Source: Ooceraea biroi
Lineage: Eukaryota > Arthropoda > Insecta > Hymenoptera > Formicidae
NCBI RefSeq assembly: GCF_003672135.1
Contig: NC_039514.1
Coordinates: 1,302,001 to 1,366,000, forward strand
Direction: 5' to 3'
Length of the DNA stretch: 64,000 nucleotides
Part shown: piece after piece, positions 46,937-61,470 of the stretch
Numbering within the stretch: the stretch's first letter is position 1
Layout: the number at the start of each line of letters is the position of its first letter
Notes under the pieces: generated by a model
Seen by the model: the letters and a program-made list of their open reading frames with translations, nothing else
The model's database searches: none
What the model was told of the DNA's origin: nothing
Translations under genes and position numbers: made by a program

Positions 46937-49900
46937 GTGAGTACATCGAGCACGTTTATATCACTGCCTCTCGGCGCACATCATTTCTTTCTAGTGCGTT
47001 GCGTTAATCGAGGATTCAATAAAATCCCATATAAAGGCGCATTTCGCTGCACGATGCGAGACGCGACGAGACTGGTTTTATTTATCGGACGCACGAAATC
47101 ATTTTCTCAGGAGGACGCCGCGATCGCGTGTCGACGTACGCGAGTTGACTAATTGATCAGCTCTGATATTCCACGAAAGTCATCATAAAATTAATTATTT
47201 CAAATTACTGCGCGATTTCGATTTCCGGTGCTTTATGTCCACCCTAACGATCCTGCGCGAGCGGAAGAATCCGTCGGTGCACCTGTCATTAAATCCAACG
47301 ATGGCTTTATCAAGCTGTCTATAATAAAATAATGTTTTTGGTAACGACTTACGATACTTGCATGAGGGGAAGCTGCTTGTCAGCATCATTAACAGATTAT
47401 CACAGCAATTAGTTTTCGCTGTTGTCGACAATACGAGATTTCACGAACTAATAGGGAGGTAGGAAAGCGAGGACCGCTCATCTAGATGTATCTCGAACGC
47501 ATCTCGAATATTTTGCCGTGTGTTAAAACGTTCAAGATAGAGCCACGACGCAGCTCCGAATGGGGAAATCATAGCACGCGGTAAGAGTCCCGATGCGTTT
47601 AATCCGCGCACGAAGAGAACGAACGATGGTGCGGATACGAACGCTATTAGGAGTAATGAGCACGCCTATGCTATAAACACGACGATAATGATCGGCCGCG
47701 CCGCGCGCTCTCTTAACCGCGATAAATAATCAGCGAAATATCGGCCAACAAAATGCGCACGATTCGTTCCTTTGACGGCACGGCACGGCGAGAGACCGGC
47801 GAATCGGCTCTGGCGACTCTTCGTGATGTCTTCATCCCAGGTAATTAGAGGCACGGATGTGCATAAGCGGGACGTATACCAGCCGTTTACGTGTGCGCGG
47901 CGATTCTCTCGAGTGAAACAAGTGTCTCCGTGGTCGCGGCGGCCCTTTTCGACGCCCTTTCCGCCCTTCGTATCCTGGAAGCACGCGATGCCGCAGACGA
48001 CAAAAGGGAGTTGATCGGGGACGGGAAAGTAGTAGTTCCTCCTAGGACGTTGCGGAGGCACATTATATCGGTGGCTAGGCACCGGGACCCAGGCGGACGC
48101 AAACAACCACGGCGAGTGGAGAGTTTATTACGACCTTGGAAGGAGGAGATTTCAAGCAGGGGAGATAAAATACAATTATAGGCGGACGTACCGGTGCACC
48201 GGTGGTAATAACGGTAATGATAGTATCGCCGGCGATGATTATGTTAAAAGTAATAACGATGATATCGAGACCGCTAATAATCGAGCTGGAGACAACGTCA
48301 CTCGCGAAACGTCTGGGAACGGGAGAAAAACGTGTGGCTTCGACGCGGCGAAATAGATCGGTATATAAAAATCAATGAAAATACAAATTAATATCTTTTA
48401 ATTTCGGATAGCTGCGACGAGCGAAATAACAGAAGGGATATGCATCATAATGAAGGGAGCGTGACAGGTGACAGCATCGAGAGAGCTCGACGAGCTCTTG
48501 CGCGTCGATCTCGATGTCAATCGCGATTACGGGATGAGTTTTCACCACGCGTCTCATTAGCCCACGTCCTCATTATTGCGTTATCAACGTCGCCGACTCG
48601 TATAATGGGTCTTGAATAAATTTATGAGGGTAATCTCCGCGTCCGTGCGTACGAAAGCCGCGCGGCTCTCCTTCTCCGGTCTGTAACAATAATCCCTATA
48701 CCCTCTACATAATTGTGCCCGCGGAGAATTTATAGTGCTGGTCCGGGCTCCGATCCTATCTAACGATCTGCCCATTGAGTCGGCAGCCTAGAAGAGCGCG
48801 GGGATGCGCCACTCCGCCACAGCAATGGGATTCTCTCTCATTCAGGAGTACCGAGCTCTTCTCCCGGCACTGCGATTATTCCGCGCACGAACATAGGTTT
48901 CTTGATTTTCGTACGATGCGAAAAACGAGAACGCGCTGCAACCTCGGATTGCAGTTTCTGAGAGAAGATATTGCGTTTATTAAGATATACCGAATCGCAA
49001 CGACAGCTCGAATCTACGATGTCAATGTAGATCGCGAGCAAACGTGAAAAAGTTGTCTCGTGGTCGCGCCAAGAACATTTTTGTTGCGATACCGAGAATT
49101 TGTGGTTGAATCGAGTCGATTAGCTATTTCAGGATAATCGCTGAACCACGCATCGCCGACGACGTATCATTAGGCTGCGTTCGCTCTCGCGGTACCGGAT
49201 GACATCACGCTGCTCTGTTCACCCCTTGGGCAATTCCGCTCCTTCGTTCTCACTCTTTCTCACTCTTTCTCTCTCTTCTCGCCATCATTCTCTGACATTT
49301 TGTTCCTCCTCTAATGAGGAGCTGGCGATGATCCATTGAAAACAGATTTGCTCGTCATTACTGACGATTTCGGTCCGAAGCATCGGCCGCTCGACCGATT
49401 CCGATTTCGTGCTATCCTTTTACAGTTTCGCCAGTCGTTTCCGCACTTGCTTATGCGAGTTCTACGCTCGGTGTTACAATTGTTTTCGTAAATCATTCGC
49501 GAATGACAAGCGCTGTCATGCGAAATGCCTCTCCTCGCTTGTATCGAGGTAAATAGGCGCGTGTTATCTCCTGGAACGTAAATCACTCGTCTCCAATCTG
49601 CTGATTTACATATTAATCATTGCGTCGGCAAAATTAATATGTAAATAATCACAGTCGCGTTTCTGGTTCAACGAGTCGCCGTGTCCGACTGAGAAGGAGC
49701 GACATTGTGATTCGAACCGTGTCGCAAATGATTTCTATCACGCTTGTCTGCGATTATTATTGCGATATTGCTTGTAATACGCAGTCTTAGATTCGCGCGA
49801 TTTTTTGACGATAACTCTCGTTCGCCATGGCGTACCGTTGCTTTTTACACCTTGGCAACCGCCGGTCACAGCTTGACAATGCAAGCATAACTTACGCAAC

Positions 49901-50244
49901 AGAGCTGCATCCGAGAACAGCGACTGAGCATATCACAAGGAGGGTGGAGGGAGGAAATTGTAGTTAAAAGTCGAATCGTCGTGAGTGTCGCTGCTCCTTC
50001 ATCTGAGACCGGTATTTTTCGGTCGAGAAACTCGAACGGTTTCCGCATTCGATCGCGATCTCGTCGATTTCCGATAGACCTGTTCAGCATCCTGGAAGCG
50101 CTGATTCGACACGACGACGAGCGGGTGCAGCGCGCGCTGCGCTATGCGATCCGCAGGATGTGCAGGGGCATACACAATTTATAATGCAATTAGAGCCTCG
50201 GATGGTAGCGCTCGGATTTATGGCAGGTAGAGAATCCACCGTGG

Positions 50245-50370
50245 AGAGATGGGGGAACTAAAGGAAGAAGAAGAGAAGCAGGAGGAGGAGGAGGAGGCAG
50301 AGGCAGAGGTGAAAGAGGAGATGAAAGAGCTAGAAGTGGTGAGAGAGAAACAGAGAGAAAAACGGCGCGG
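50245..50370 (+). repeat. Purine-rich low-complexity tract
   Basis: AGGAAGAAGAAGAGAAGCAGG and GAGGAGGAGGAGGAGG-type sequence. The Glu/Lys-rich frame starting MGELKEEEEKQ is a compositional artefact with no flanking coding signal. Confidence 0.7.
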
Positions 50371-52069
50371 TGAACCGTCGGGCTCTGATACGGGGGCTAT
50401 ATTCCCGTGGAATGAGTTATATGCCTCCCGCGGTAGCCGATGCATTATTTATCGCTCGGCTTTTCATTATTTCTTCGTCGTATACTTACGTAGCGGATTC
50501 AGACTCGAAACGCACTCCCCAGTGGCGTCCGCTCGTGCATTCGCGCTCGTTTATCCTCGCAATGGAAGAGCCTCCCTTCCTCCCTTTCCTTTAATTTTTC
50601 TGTTTGTTATTCCATGATCGAATAATGCAGAAATTCAGAAATCTCATGAGGAAACAAAACGGCGAATTTCACGCGAGCGAGGAAACTGTTCGCCTCGAAA
50701 TTCTCTCGCGAGTCTTCTTCTGCCTCTGCTCGCGGAACACGGCACGATTTTTTCCCCTTCTCGCTATAGTGCGCGGGGACGCCTCTATTATTAAGCGCTA
50801 TAACTTATGTCGGCGTTGTGATGCTAATGAGGATTCCTCGCGCGAACAACCGCGGTTATTTACAGCCGCGTATTTTTCCCATTACCGCTGAACGCGGTAG
50901 CGCTTAACGCGCCAACTTACGCGCGTTTTAGAAGATCCGCATCTCCACCTGTCGCTGCTTTTATCCGTGTTCATCTTCATTGATTTCCCCCTACAAGCGC
51001 GCTTACGCTTCGATAAATGTCTCGTAAATCTCGCTTACTCGATCGTTTTCTCGCAAATATGTCTTTAGATACATTAAATTGACGTGTTTTTGTGCCTGTC
51101 CTCGCAGGCATTACCAATATGTGCCTACCAGCTATCTGTAGCGTAGATTGCTAACTACAGTTAAAATTAAGATCGATTTGAAATTTACTCAATATTGAAT
51201 ACACTCAACAATTTTGAATGTACTCAAAATTAATCTGAAAGTTTTCATCCTCTGCGATTCCAACATCGATGCATATTTACCTTCATTGTTAATCGACACG
51301 TGTCTTAATCGTTACTAACGACGTGGACGCGGAAAATGGCAGCGGGCGCGGTTGTTGGAGCAGAAACAAACACGCGAAATCGTCGGCGGAGCGTAACCTG
51401 GCGGGTATTATCGTGACATTAAAATCAATCGCGGAGCGGAGATTAATGGCAGAGCGTGCGGGTATAAATCACTTTCGATGAGGCTCACCTTCCGTGTACG
51501 AGGAGGGGCAGGAGGGACTTTCAATACTCGTCTCGCGTGTAGAGTTCACGAGAGGGCAGCTTCTCGTTCGCTCCGCGATTTTTGCGCGTATGAATAATTT
51601 GTGGATTAACGTTCGAAACACTCGCTCGAGGCTAAATCGCGCACCGGTGAGAGATTCGACATCGCCGGGATATTAGAAAGTCTCCTTATAGAGGGGATTT
51701 TCAGCTATGGAGGTAGTAGATGAGAGCGCGATTGCGGGCGTCAAGGAGGCGAAGCCGAGCCTGAGTCGTTAATCGCGAGCGTAATTACGATAATCGCTCA
51801 TTGATTGCCCCGGGAATGCGCCTTCTGTAATTTCCTAACGCGTCTAAAGGTAACGCGCGGTGCATCTGTTGCATCACGCAACCACCGATGCTCCTGCGCA
51901 CAATGAAATTGGACAGATCGAGGACGAGTCGCGATGAGAAATGTTACGCGGTCGAATAAATAACAAATCGCATGTCTCCCGTTTTCTAGCTTGTTTGTAG
52001 AAAGCGTTAACATTTGATCCATTTCGTCGCGCATTTATTAGCCGTCTGAAAAGTGTCCATTTCTTCAAT

Positions 52070-52087
52070 ATCTCTCTCTCTCTCTTT
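52070..52087. repeat. (CT)n microsatellite
   Basis: Short TCTCTCTCTCTCTCTC run. Confidence 0.7.
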
Positions 52088-52598
52088 CGAAACTTTCAAA
52101 GCTCGCGAGTCTCCCTTTCTCTCTCTTTCTCTGCTCCACAAACAGTAACCAAGTTTTAGCAGCGTGTCTCTGTTTTCGTTGTCGACGCGTTGCTAATAAT
52201 CGCGTCACGCTTTTGCACAGTGATATGTCAAACTGTTCGATCTACAACGAATCGCTCGCGAAATATTCATGCGCAACGCAGTTGTATACTAATTGCGATA
52301 CAGTCGCGATCTTTCCAAATAATCCGCCAGACGAATCGCCTATACATACACACCTTCGGCTCTGCATTCCGGATTGTTCGGTTCGCACTTTCGTAAGACG
52401 CGCAGCATTTAGAACGACCAACGCGATTAATGGGGCGAAAGCTGGAGCGTCCGTGCGCGCGCGTGCGACTACATGATTGACGTGCGATTCAATGGCGCGC
52501 GTTTACGAGAGGAGACTCGGAGAAAAGGAAACGACGACTCGAGTAACGCGTCTATTCGTGCGCATGAATGTCGCGAATAGAGACATTAATAAAGCGCT

Positions 52599-52621
52599 CG
52601 CCGCCGCCGCCGCCGCCGCCG
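52599..52621. repeat. (CCG)n microsatellite
   Basis: Seven to eight uninterrupted CGC/GCC triplets. The poly-Ala reading in overlapping frames is not supported as a gene. Confidence 0.8.
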
Positions 52622-54237
52622 TGACGACGGCGAAGAAGGCAGAAGGAGAACGCGCGCGATCTCCCGGTGCAACACAATACGCATCCGGGCAGCTAGGCCT
52701 CGGGTAATGGATGCTGGTCAGCCGCTGGATGCTGTTACGGACCATGGTGCCCCAGATGGTGGTGCTATCTCGGGACTCCGATGCTTACTCGGATATACGC
52801 GTTATCGGTCAGGCAATCGTGAGCATCGAATAAAAACGGCCAGCGTTGATGCGGATGCTGCGGAACGGAGACTACGATGATGCGATCTTAATATGAAATG
52901 GAGCGGAAGAACCCTCTCGCGACTTGCCATTACCCCCCGAGAACGATGAGTCGATAATTTTCATTGTTTATCGGCACGAGGCCGTCGTCGTGAAGAAACT
53001 AAGCGGATCTGAAATCGCTCTTTACTCTTTTGTGGTCCGATTTGACATTTTGTTTAGACATTGTTTCGTCTAAGCATCCTTGTGTCTTTGTTTTTCAATG
53101 TGTTATTTGTCGCGGTTTGAACGGACTGCCTTGTTAATAATCAATTGAGGCGCGAAGCTGCGATACGATCAGAGTCGCGATTTTCGTGATTCCCTTAATT
53201 GCAGGCCGGTTGTCGTTTACGCGTAAAAAGCTCGGTTCTCGACGATGTACTCGAATCGCCGCGGTTCATTGAAGCCATTGGTCAGGGTCCGGTTTCTCTT
53301 AACGACTAGCCCGCCGTCCCGCATCGCCCCCGCAATGCCCCGGCTTTGTGTACCGATCAATTCGCGGGACAAAACGCCCTGCCGGTCATGTGTAAACAAG
53401 AAAACGGAACGAGCCAGTTTACTCGTGTCCAGTCGAGTTTATCGCGTACCCTTCGCGAGGCCTCAGCCGACCATTAGTCGGTGTCAGCTCACGCGCAGTC
53501 TCCTCCTCTTCTTCTGGAGCAAGAACCCAGGAATCACAGCGAAGTAGAAGCCGGACTCGTAACGTGACCCCTTCAACACCTTCAAAGAATTAAGATATCG
53601 GAGGAGGGAGAATGGGTTTATCGTCCTTTGCTTTTTACTTCTCTATGAATTTCCTCCTCGGTGCTTCTTGCGTACTCCCGTGAGAATAGTTTTTTTAAAA
53701 ATAGTGATTCTGTTTCGGGGAACGATGAAACTTTTATTTATACTCGTAATTTAGAGTTGGAGAAGAAATTTTCATGAAATATTTTTCTGATGTCGTACCT
53801 CAGGAATTACCGCATACTTTGCGAGCAGGTATGCCGCGGGGTGATATTATTTCACGGGAAGGACTAGGAAACGATCGTATAAGCAGGCTGTCGACAAAAG
53901 CAGTTCGCGCATTGTTCCAGCGCCACGCCGATATGCAAATCGCACCGTTAGAATGCCGTCATTGTATTTCACCCGTATCACCGGCTTATTAACTTTGGCG
54001 TTTATGAGCCCTTGAACCGCGTCGATCCGGGACCGAGAGCGCGCTTTATCGTCCGTTTTATAGCGACGTACACTACCACGCGCAGAATTAAGACAGCGCG
54101 GTGCAAATAGTGTCGTCCGCAGAGACACACTCGTTATTTGTATCCACCGTCGGTCGTGTGCCCCGGATGCCCTGCGCCGATAATTTATTCAGAATCGTGA
54201 AAATTTTATTACTCTGTCGCATCTGATCGCAACCGTT

Positions 54238-54305
54238 TGATCGCGTGCGCGCGCGCTCGCTCGCGTCGACATTACGCGCTCGCGAGCGAACGAGCGAGCG
54301 AACGG
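54238..54305. repeat. GC-rich imperfect palindrome of CGCTCG words
   Basis: GCGCGCTCGCTCGCGT on the left is mirrored by CGCGAGCGAACGAGCGAGCG on the right around a short AT-containing centre, so the strand can fold on itself. It could be a simple-repeat expansion; no function is assigned. Confidence 0.5.
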
Positions 54306-54964
54306 GGCCGTATAAATGATCGCGGATATCAGGTGAATGGAATGATTAATATTCCGCATCCTGTTATCCACTTCAAGAGTCCCGCTCCGTACCCGAGAAA
54401 ATCGCGACGCACAAAGGCGCGCCTGCAACGAACCGCTCACGGATAACAATCGCGAGGCCGCTCCACGCTTGTGCGCAAGGATGCTGCAAAATGTAAGCTG
54501 TAAAATGTAAGTGAGAAAGTCGTACGCTTGAGGAGGTAGCCGATGTCGGTTGCCTGGATGTAGCGTCGTTCATCTGAACGCATATATCGATAGCATCGGG
54601 GTCGCGGTCAAACGTCATGATCAATATTTCCGCAGTCACACGTGGGTGTATCCGTAGCGGATAACAACGACGAGTACATCCTCTTTCGCGGGCATTCCGC
54701 GAGCCCTCAAGCTGAAAAATTACACCGCTTGTCATGCTTCCTTAATCAGAACGTATCACGTGCAAGCGTCCCTTGCGGAATTAAACCTCGATTTTATAAC
54801 GAGGCTTTATAACGGAATTACGGTTACGACGCGCCCGAGATCTCCGGAAACTCTGTGCTGGCCGATACAGCCTTCCCCCAAGCTATCAAATTCCACGAGG
54901 ATAAAGATGTGGGATACATCGGACGTCTCGTGAATAGGATTATTAATATTTCCGCCCTGTGCTT

Positions 54965-54985
54965 CTCTCTCTCTCTCTCTCTCTC
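54965..54985. repeat. (CT)n microsatellite
   Basis: About ten uninterrupted CT units. Confidence 0.85.
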
Positions 54986-57900
54986 GACCTTTCTCCACAT
55001 TGTCCGCGAGCGTACACGAGATACCCTTGCCGATAATTTATGCGAAATCGTGAAATCAAGTTTTACTGCCCCTTGCCCTTTAACCATCTTTGAAGTATCC
55101 GGATAGGAGAATCTTGTTGGCGTAGGTAATTAATAATTCCCAAAGATGGTATTGTTAAATTGTTAGAATGAACAAATTTTGTCATGTCAGAGTTGCATGC
55201 ATTTTTGAAAAGAAAGTAAAGTTCTGAGGAAAAGAAGATGTTTGCTCAATCGTAAGATTTGTCGATGTTTCCTCGAATAATTCAGCGGCGTTCCGTGGTG
55301 ATGACATATTTATTTTCCAGTAGAAATCTGCTGCAATAAATTTGCATTTCATCGTAAACGTACGAAAAGAAGAAAGCTGGTTGTAAAAAGAAATATATCT
55401 CTGCTGGTTATTTTTAATTATATGCTACTTTTACATGCTTACACATTATCAACATCATATTAATTGATTGCTAATAACTACTTGTAAGTGCTTGCGATAT
55501 GCAGAGTAAGCTTACATAAACGTGAAATTATAGAGAAAAGCGGTAGCATTATCATAGTGAGTCGTGATTTATCGTATCGAAATTGATCCCGAATGCGAAA
55601 TTGATCCTTTACATAACGATTTCATATGTAGATAATTAAGATATCCCGCACGTCGCATAGATTTATGAGCATTTTTCGTGCTCTCCTCACCTTCGTCCTC
55701 ATATCGCGACAGCGAAATTTGCTTGAACGTGGTGTCGTTATTAATAACCTGTAATTAATTCTAATCAGAAATTTAAAAATGTAGATTAGCTTTACAAGCT
55801 TGCTCGTTAATCGTAAAATCCAACTATAGCGCGAACTGAAAGTTTTGCATGACATCGAGCGCTCTGATTCCGTGTTATATGACATCCGTGATTCAACGAA
55901 TCAGTCTAAATTTGCATAAAGCAAATCACGGTGCAGATTATGTCAAGACGCGGACACGGCCAAACCAGATTCTCCAAATTAGCGAACTGGTCAGACGTTT
56001 CACGTCCGAGATCCATTCCGAGATTTGTTTTTGGAGAACGGCACGCGATCGACCGCATTACCAATCCGCACAGTCACTCGTCTTATGAAATGTATTATAT
56101 CGACGTGACACTGTCTCTCTCCGTGGCGATTGCTGAAAAATTTCGCAATATTATTCGCTGACTGTGTCACGCGCGAAGTGAGATCGCCGACAGACTATGT
56201 TTGGAAAAAACAGGTAGTCACGACGCCCGGTGTTTCGTACAGGAATAACGTGAAATAAGTATTTTTATGCGTTCTTCTTTTGCGACGCGACGTATTATTA
56301 CTTTAATGCATCGTTGCCGCTCGCGAGGAAGGACGGACGGGCAGCGAATCGAAATCGTCTTGATCGTCGGCGGTAACGGAGTAGGTTACTAATGGTGGGC
56401 TTGCTGGGTCGGTGGGTTGGTAGACTGGGTTGGGCTTCTCTTAGAGGTCCACCGAGGTCAGCTGTGTGCGCGAAGGATATGGTTGCCCAAGGCACCGATG
56501 ACATCGAGAAGCGAATAACCGGGTTCGAGAGTCGAGAGGAACGAGTACGTCGGCCGAACAGAAAGCTGCCTCTCAATGAAACGTTCCCGAACAACGATCC
56601 CAACCCTTCTTGCGTGATTACGAGATCATTCGCGTTCAGCGACGTGTATCCCCCTCGCGATTTTTCACGTCCGCAGAACGCAGTAGAGAATCGCAACATG
56701 TGTTCGGGAAACTGTCGGGAACTGCTAACGAATAAAAGAAGTTAGATGAACTGTAGACGAAATAAACAAAAAACCAAACGCATGATACAAGTGAAATAAT
56801 AGAAATTTTCAGAAATTTCGTTGTCTAACATAAATACGCGAATAATAGCAGTATTTCGTGCACGAGAAATTGCAGTCGACAATGTCTTTAGCGAGGGACG
56901 AGAGAGTGGAGATGACATAAAAAGGAAAGATGGTGGCGATGAAGCGAATGGATGAGATACCGAAGCAAGTATGGATCATACTACAACAGAAAGGTTACTT
57001 GCTCGGGGCGGCGACAAGCGAGCGAACACCATCTCACCACAGCTCTTACATACGTAATCGGCTCTCATAATAATTTCACTCGGCCACGAGAGACCTGGCA
57101 CGACGTGCAACTCATGTTTCCTGGAAATTCGTCCTTTTCGTTCGCGGGAGAGAAAAGTATCATATCGCTGCTCATTATACGCTGGGAAATCGGGAAAAGG
57201 AGAAGAGGCGATTACCGATGGAACCGATCTTTTTGTTATTACAGTCCCGCGTTACAGTGAGATGCACAATACACTTTTCGAGGCATCATCGCTTGACAAG
57301 CAGTTCGTCAAGCTGCTTCTTGCCGAAGACCGTCGCTCACGATAATAATCTTCAAATTGATCTTCAATTCCGTATACGAATTAGAACCTCTTCAAATGAT
57401 GTATTTCGTTTATTTATCTGCACGTGCTCATTGAGCGGTCTTTGTACTTCAGGGTCGAATTAAACGGATGTTTCCGGCCAAGTCGCATCAATCACACTTG
57501 CGGGAGGTGCAAAACAGTCGGTTGCGCTTTGTCGACATTAGAACGGCGAGTCGAGATCTGTGACTACTACTGCGTGTGCATCGTTTACACAATAGTGCAT
57601 AATCACGTGCGCGATGACCGTCATCAGGCGCACGTTGTTGGTTCCAGCGCGTTATTTCAGGGTGGTCTTCAATTGCCACGGCACGACGATGAAATTCGTT
57701 CCTTATCGCTCGCACTCGTCTAACGTGGTCAGGCGCAGATGCGATATTGCGAGGCTACTCGTTAGCGAAATATCACGTTAAACAATACGAAATATAGTAA
57801 TTTGACGCAGTGTTTTCGCGACTTTCTCTTTTACCGGGTTTCTGCATCACGTCGACGAGATTATCCTAGACGCATAAGATGATCCGAATATCAGTTGGGA

Positions 57901-58163
57901 TAATTATAGCATCGAAATCATTTCCAATTTGTGCGCGCAATAATGATCATAAAATTATTATGGATAACGACTACTTATTTGTGAGACGTGATAACGCGTG
58001 ATTAAGGTTCGATAACTATCAATTATATCATTGGAAATGATACGAGTCTCTCTCGCGAGAATCTAGAACTAATGAAACTGTTTCACGAATTAGTGTTTCT
58101 CAACACGTGCTTACCGCGACGATCCCGTGTGTAATCGCATCATATGTTACATTACATTTTCAT

Positions 58164-58181
58164 CTTTTTTTCTTTTTTTTT
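58164..58181. repeat. T-rich homopolymer run
   Basis: A run of T interrupted by single C residues. No retroposed gene was found next to it. Confidence 0.6.
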
Positions 58182-61100
58182 GCACGAATATAGTAATTTC
58201 GCGAAATTACATTTTCCCCTCCGTACGTGTCAAAGGTGCGTGGAGATTTTCGAAAATTCAATCGCGACGATCGTAATCGGTTAGAGAGTGCTAATGTAGG
58301 CATCCTCGTCGTTAAGCCTTTAATTAGCCGTTCTTGAGCGCGTACACCTGCGCGATTTCACGCGGCGTCCGAGCGTAATCGTGCCTCGCTCGGTTAACCC
58401 TTTATCCGGAATCCCCAACTGCCATGTCGATCATCGAATAATCTTGCAACGAACTTTTTGCCGCTCCCTTTTCCCGCCACAACACGCTCTCGTGATTATC
58501 CGGGATCCGGATTTTACGTAACACTGAACAATCGATTCTAATCAGACGCAGCTCTCGTGTGTTTGTTCCTGTCGCGGATATTCGTCCGCGTCGAATCGCA
58601 GAATCGTGCAATATTGTTAATTATGCTCGAGTATTCAAGATCGCGTATGCGTGCACGTTGACGTGCTGCTACTCGTAAATTCGCTGGCTGTAATAAAGAT
58701 CACGTGCCACTGGATTTATGTCAATCGTAAATAGCCTCCCTGATGGACGTTAAGGAAGTGTCGAGTCGGATCATAATTATATTATCACGTTGCAGTAGTG
58801 TACTTCCTTCGAACGTGGTAACTGCCCGGTGCTCTTGCTGCCGATCTCGCTAGTTATCATTATCGATCTTTTGTTTTATGATGATTGGTGATTACATATC
58901 GATCGATCGGCGGTGATTACGAGATCATCACGGGATCTCCTCGCTCTGTTACGAGGCACTCGCTCACGTGTCTGCGCATGTTTAGGATTGATGGACAGCG
59001 TGCGGATCGTTTGTTCGCCTCCTTGCCTCTATTACGGAAATCGCCGCGGAATCATTGACCGTGACAGACGGTATTCAGGGCGATCCTGCTTCTCACCGGA
59101 CTCGTTTAAATCAGCCGCAAGTGGCTGCATGTTCCGCGACGATAATCGATTGGCTCTCGATGTACGGTTTGACGAACATTCATCGGCTTATTGGAAATAA
59201 GCTCGGCACCTCGTTCACGCGCGAACGCAACGGGAGAGAACGGATGGATGATCGAAGGAACGTTCTCGCTGCGCGGTTTACCGTAAGTCCGCTATTGAAT
59301 TTCCAGAAAATGCTAATTTATGAAACTCGTATTTATTCGCTGCTCGTTTCTCTTGTATAAGAAATTCAGTAAATATGGGAATAAAGCACCATAGCTCCGT
59401 CTTGTTTTTCATTTTTTTGACTTCGTTCCACTTCGCAGACGGTGATGCAATGATCTCTCTCTTAACGTGTAACGATAGGAACATGATTACATCGTTTTAA
59501 GCGGACTTGTATACAAAAACCGAATTCACCTCGTGAAATTACCGGTGGTGGTCTTGCTGATTACTCGAGCCCCGTGAAAACGTCGGCGGCTTTAACCGGT
59601 CTGCCTTGTTTTTCGTCAAAACGTAAACGCCGCGCGAAACAATGATATCTTAACTAGGATCTCAATAGGGTTAATTAATACGAGAGAGAGAACCGGAGGC
59701 GAGAGCCGCTGTAACTTACCATCCGGACGAGCCGCCACGTGTTAACCAAATTGATTAATCTCCATCGCGACGTCAATTAATTATTGACACGCTTCTGTTA
59801 TCCGGGATATCGGCGGTCGTGTTACGTAATTACGGTAATCGTGTAACAATGGCGAGTAAAGTTAGCGCGTCTCGATACCATCAAAACGAATCGCGCATGA
59901 AAAACGTGAAAAATTTATTTTACGCGATTATCTCGGCAGTGCAATTATAAATTGCCAGTTATGACTAATGTTACGTCAGCGGTCTTGATTAACTTGCAGT
60001 ATCGCGCGGTTTTCTCGCGTGGGTCCGTCGCGGAGTTATTCAGCCGGAGCGGCAGTGCGACGTTAAAACGTTACCGGAGGCCGGGAACGTGTATCGAGGG
60101 GTCAGACCGAGGCATTGGCAGGCAATAAGACAGCGGGGACTTCCTTGTTTGGCAACGACAGCGATCGAGAGATCGCAATTAGGCGAACCGCGTCAAACGG
60201 CTCTAGCCTGTGGGCTCTTATCTGCCCGCGTGGCCGTTCCGTTCGCTTTCTCTTTTCGATCGAGCTACCGATTTCGGAGGAAGCCGCGATGCTGTTCACC
60301 ACAGCACGAGATCACGATGGAGGATGTTCCTCTTTTTCCCCTTCTTCTTCTTCTTTTTGTTCCTTTTCACGTGGCAAGCAACGCGAATGCGTCCTTCCAC
60401 GCGTTGCCCTTTTCGCGTAACTGCAACGACAGATGCACGATATTGAGACGACGAGACATCTGGCCACGAGATTTTCGTAGAATACTAGGTTTCCTTCTCT
60501 TCTCGTGAGAAATACGGAGAAGTACTTGAACCTCTGAAGAAGTTATGATCTTCAGAAGTGTCGACGGCGTTTCTCTTTTTATTACGCGAGAATTCCCGGT
60601 GGGAAATTTGTTACACTTTGATGACTCTGGCGCCAATGTGTATTGCTCTTTGTGCAATATTTTTGATATTACATACATAAAGTTTTCATTGAGGAAAATG
60701 GTTCAATATATACCACTAATTAGAGTGCTAATTAGTACTCTGATTTGCCCGACAAAACGACAAATAAAAACTTGTCGTCACGATGAGAAAGAGATCATGA
60801 AAATATTGTTCCATCATTTTCTAGATTTGCAAGAAAATACATAATAGGGATTTACAATATCTCAGAACTTCCTCTTTACGGGCAATCATAGAGTTTCTCG
60901 AAACGAGTGGACTTATGACGGCATCGTCATGAGGTTTTCGCGGAATCGAGTACTCCGCAAACGATTTACAGATGACTTGTTCCCGGAAAGTCATAACTGG
61001 ATAACTAGTATCCGCGGTACTCCACTGAATGCCCAGATATCCGGGCAGCGCTATCTCAATCCCGGTTATTAAAATCCCGGGAGTAATCCAAATGCTACGG

Positions 61101-61431
61101 TACGACGTGATAAAAGACGATTATCAAAGTTTCGAGCAAATAGAGCGTCGTCTCGTAATCTCGTGCTTCGGGGTTATCTCGACGGGATATCTCGGCGTAA
61201 ATGCATTACTTAGACAGGTCCCCGTAATCGAGAAAACGAGTACTTTTCAGAGCGCAAAGTAAATGGAAATTAAGCGCGTCTTTAACAAAGTTTCAGTCCC
61301 CATTGCGCGCCAAGTAAGCTCAACTTTACTACGGCGTCTCAACAATTACTCGGCAAGGCGCCTCGTGTGCCATCGTTACAATGAGTTTTCTCGTGACGGC
61401 TGCCTCCTCCGTGACACCGCATCCACATGTT

Positions 61432-61470
61432 ACATTGTCGTTCGACATTGTCGTTCGACATTGTCGCTCG
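61432..61470. repeat. Three tandem copies of a 13-bp unit
   Basis: ACATTGTCGTTCG occurs at 61432-61444 and 61445-61457, and as ACATTGTCGCTCG at 61458-61470 (one substitution). Confidence 0.9.

Noticed and set aside
49700..49760. GGTTCGAATC on the minus strand near 49711-49720 as a tRNA B box
   Set aside because: No A box or acceptor-stem pairing at the right distance. Similar words near 24628 and 56521 also fail.
50249..50617. Glu-rich frame starting MGELKEEEEKQ
   Set aside because: Product of a purine-rich low-complexity tract, with no coding signal beyond it.
59077..59283. Possible exon from a TATTCAG acceptor to an ACC|GTAAGT donor
   Set aside because: One frame is open, but the acceptor lacks a pyrimidine tract and the peptide is unremarkable. 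Chance pairing is likely.
60545..60844. 99-codon AT-rich plus-strand frame
   Set aside because: No domain, leader or conserved motif is evident, and no transcription signals stand out.
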